Assembly: GCA_946406095.1 (NCBI GenBank)
Contig: CAMJJO010000087.1
Coordinates: 1 to 7,383 of the forward strand
Length of the DNA stretch: 7,383 nt
Reading direction: 5' to 3'
From: an uncultured Bacteroidales bacterium
GTDB taxonomy: Bacteria; Bacteroidota; Bacteroidia; Bacteroidales; UBA932
The translations under genes were made by a program, and so were the position numbers. Positions 7,033-7,383 of this stretch are shown one piece after another; position 1 is the first letter of the stretch; each line of letters opens with the position of its first letter. The notes beneath the pieces were generated by a model. It was not told the origin of the DNA. It worked only from the letters and a program-made list of their open reading frames with translations, and made no database searches.

Positions 7033-7062
7033 AAAAAACCCGCTGAAATCAGCGGGTTTTTT
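7033..7062 (-). terminator. Strong intrinsic terminator after tRNA-Phe (bidirectional by symmetry)
   Basis: A perfect inverted repeat AAAAAACCCGCTG / CAGCGGGTTTTTT is separated by AAAT. The GC-rich stem CCCGCTG is flanked by six A and six T, so it forms a stem followed by a U-tract when read from either strand. It begins one base past the mature tRNA 3' end, so it should end the tRNA transcript and also block read-through into the S41 operon from the tRNA promoter. Confidence 0.88.
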
Positions 7063-7063
7063 G

Positions 7064-7136
7064 TGGTGCTGGGAAGAATCGAACTGCCGACACATGGATT
7101 TTCAGTCCATTGCTCTACCATCTGAGCTACAGCACC
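7064..7136 (-). tRNA. tRNA-Phe (anticodon GAA)
   Basis: A 73-base cloverleaf on the - strand. The acceptor stem GGTGCTG / CAGCACC is perfect with discriminator A at 7064. The D-arm is GCTC-AGATGGTA-GAGC. The anticodon stem ATGGA / TCCAT is perfect, with loop CTGAAAA and anticodon GAA at 7103-7101, which decodes UUC/UUU. The variable loop is GTGTC and the T-loop is TTCGATT. The T-stem GGCAG / CTTCC has one C-U mismatch at its middle pair (positions 51-63), otherwise it is canonical. The 3' CCA is not encoded (the next bases are CAA), so it must be added enzymatically. A consensus promoter lies upstream and an intrinsic terminator directly downstream, so it is a monocistronic tRNA gene. Confidence 0.97.
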
Positions 7137-7154
7137 TTTTCGGGTTTGGGATTG

Positions 7155-7185
7155 CAAAGATAGATAAAAATGCGGAAGTCGCAAA
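7155..7185 (-). promoter_or_regulatory. Promoter of tRNA-Phe (Bacteroidota -33/-7 type)
   Basis: On the - strand, TTTG (7185-7182) and TATCTTTG (7162-7155, followed by C) are separated by exactly 19 bases. This is a full match to the Bacteroidota primary sigma consensus TTTG-N19-TAnnTTTGY. The -7 box ends 18 bases before the mature tRNA 5' end at 7136, which leaves a 5' leader of about 10 bases. It is the best promoter in the window and the strongest single clue to the phylum. Confidence 0.85.
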
Positions 7186-7216
7186 AATTTTTTCATCTTT
7201 CTTGGCTTTGTTGCAT

Positions 7217-7247
7217 TTTAAATCAATAATTGTTATTATTGCATTTG
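7217..7247 (+). promoter_or_regulatory. Weak candidate promoter for the lipoprotein gene at 7287
   Basis: TTTA (7217-7220) and TGCATTTG (7240-7247, followed by G) are separated by 19 bases. This gives one mismatch in each of the -33 (TTTG) and -7 (TAnnTTTG) elements. A start about 7 bases downstream would give a 5' leader of roughly 30 AT-rich bases before ATG 7287, normal for the phylum. The surrounding 7165-7286 DNA is AT-rich and non-coding, so a promoter is expected here, but this exact placement is a guess. Confidence 0.35.
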
Positions 7248-7286
7248 GTTTAATGCATATTAACAACCACTAAAATATAATTCTTT

Positions 7287-7383
7287 ATGAAAAAGATTCT
7301 TGCATTTGCACTTTGCGGAGCACTCATCTTCTCGAGCTGCTCAAGTATGAACAAGGCCGGTAAGGGCACCCTTTGGGGAGCAG
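7287..7383 (+). CDS. N-terminus of a small lipoprotein, possibly glycine-zipper/OmpA type; 3' truncated
   Basis: The first 32 codons of a gene that continues beyond the window. The sequence begins MKKILAFALCGALIFSSC, a lipoprotein signal with the lipidated Cys at residue 18. It continues 'SSMNKAGKGTLWGA', after which the DNA ends. The phrase 'GKGTLWGA' directly after the anchor is how Bacteroidota lipoproteins with a glycine-zipper segment followed by an OmpA-like peptidoglycan-binding domain often begin, but too little is present to prove this. There is no acidic export motif right after the Cys, so the inner leaflet of the outer membrane is a reasonable guess. It is divergent from tRNA-Phe and has its own AT-rich upstream region. 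That this is a real lipoprotein gene start is well supported; the family is speculative. Confidence 0.8.
   Translation, partial: MKKILAFALCGALIFSSCSSMNKAGKGTLWGA

Noticed and set aside
6828..7196. 122-residue - strand frame running through tRNA-Phe, containing 'AQMVEQWTENPCVGSSILP'
   Set aside because: That stretch is the well-known artefact of translating a tRNA gene. Only the part below 6980 was kept, as a possible remnant.
7250..7263. Inverted repeat TTAAT-GCAT-ATTAA upstream of the lipoprotein gene as an operator
   Set aside because: Half-sites of 5 AT-only bases in AT-rich DNA are expected by chance, and no regulator gene is nearby.
6995..7273. 92-residue + strand frame across the repeat, terminator and antisense of the tRNA
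   Set aside because: It spans a terminator, the complement of a tRNA and AT-rich promoter DNA; composition is not coding-like.

Overview
The window looks like chromosomal DNA from a fairly GC-rich member of the Bacteroidales (Bacteroidota). The evidence is the promoter form TTTG-N19-TAnnTTTG upstream of the tRNA, the near absence of Shine-Dalgarno sequences, several lipoproteins beginning MKK, a GH92 mannosidase, an exported C1B peptidase and a lipoprotein S41 protease. Genus and species cannot be fixed from this sequence alone.

Left part, + strand (1-3194): a tightly packed run of four genes. It has the last 17 codons of a probable STAS-domain (anti-sigma-factor antagonist type) protein, a class I PLP aminotransferase, an exported papain-fold (C1B, aminopeptidase C / bleomycin hydrolase-like) peptidase, and the phosphatidylserine synthase PssA. 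Gaps are 4, 1 and 0 bases, so this is almost certainly one transcript that starts outside the window. The genes do not form an obvious single pathway: amino-acid metabolism, peptide turnover in the envelope and phospholipid synthesis.

Middle part, - strand (6828-3191): a two-gene operon encoding two exported lipoproteins, an S41 serine protease with a PDZ domain followed by a GH92 alpha-mannosidase. They overlap by ATGA, so translation is probably coupled. A protease paired with a mannosidase suggests glycoprotein or mannoprotein breakdown in the envelope, but no SusC/SusD pair is present here. This operon converges on the pssA operon, and the two stop codons share one palindromic CTAG (3191-3194), leaving no room for a normal intergenic terminator.

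Right part (6829-7286), about 460 bases without a convincing protein gene: a tRNA-Phe(GAA) on the - strand with a near-consensus Bacteroidales promoter and a strong terminator directly after its 3' end, a tandem 12-bp repeat beside that terminator, and a coding-like stretch leading into the S41 start that may be a gene remnant. From 7287 a new + strand lipoprotein gene begins and runs off the window.

Most of the window is ordinary. The points most worth checking are the coding-like remnant and repeat beside the tRNA, the shared-stop convergence, the protease-mannosidase pair, and a T-stem mismatch in the tRNA. I see no clear sign of a wholly new system.
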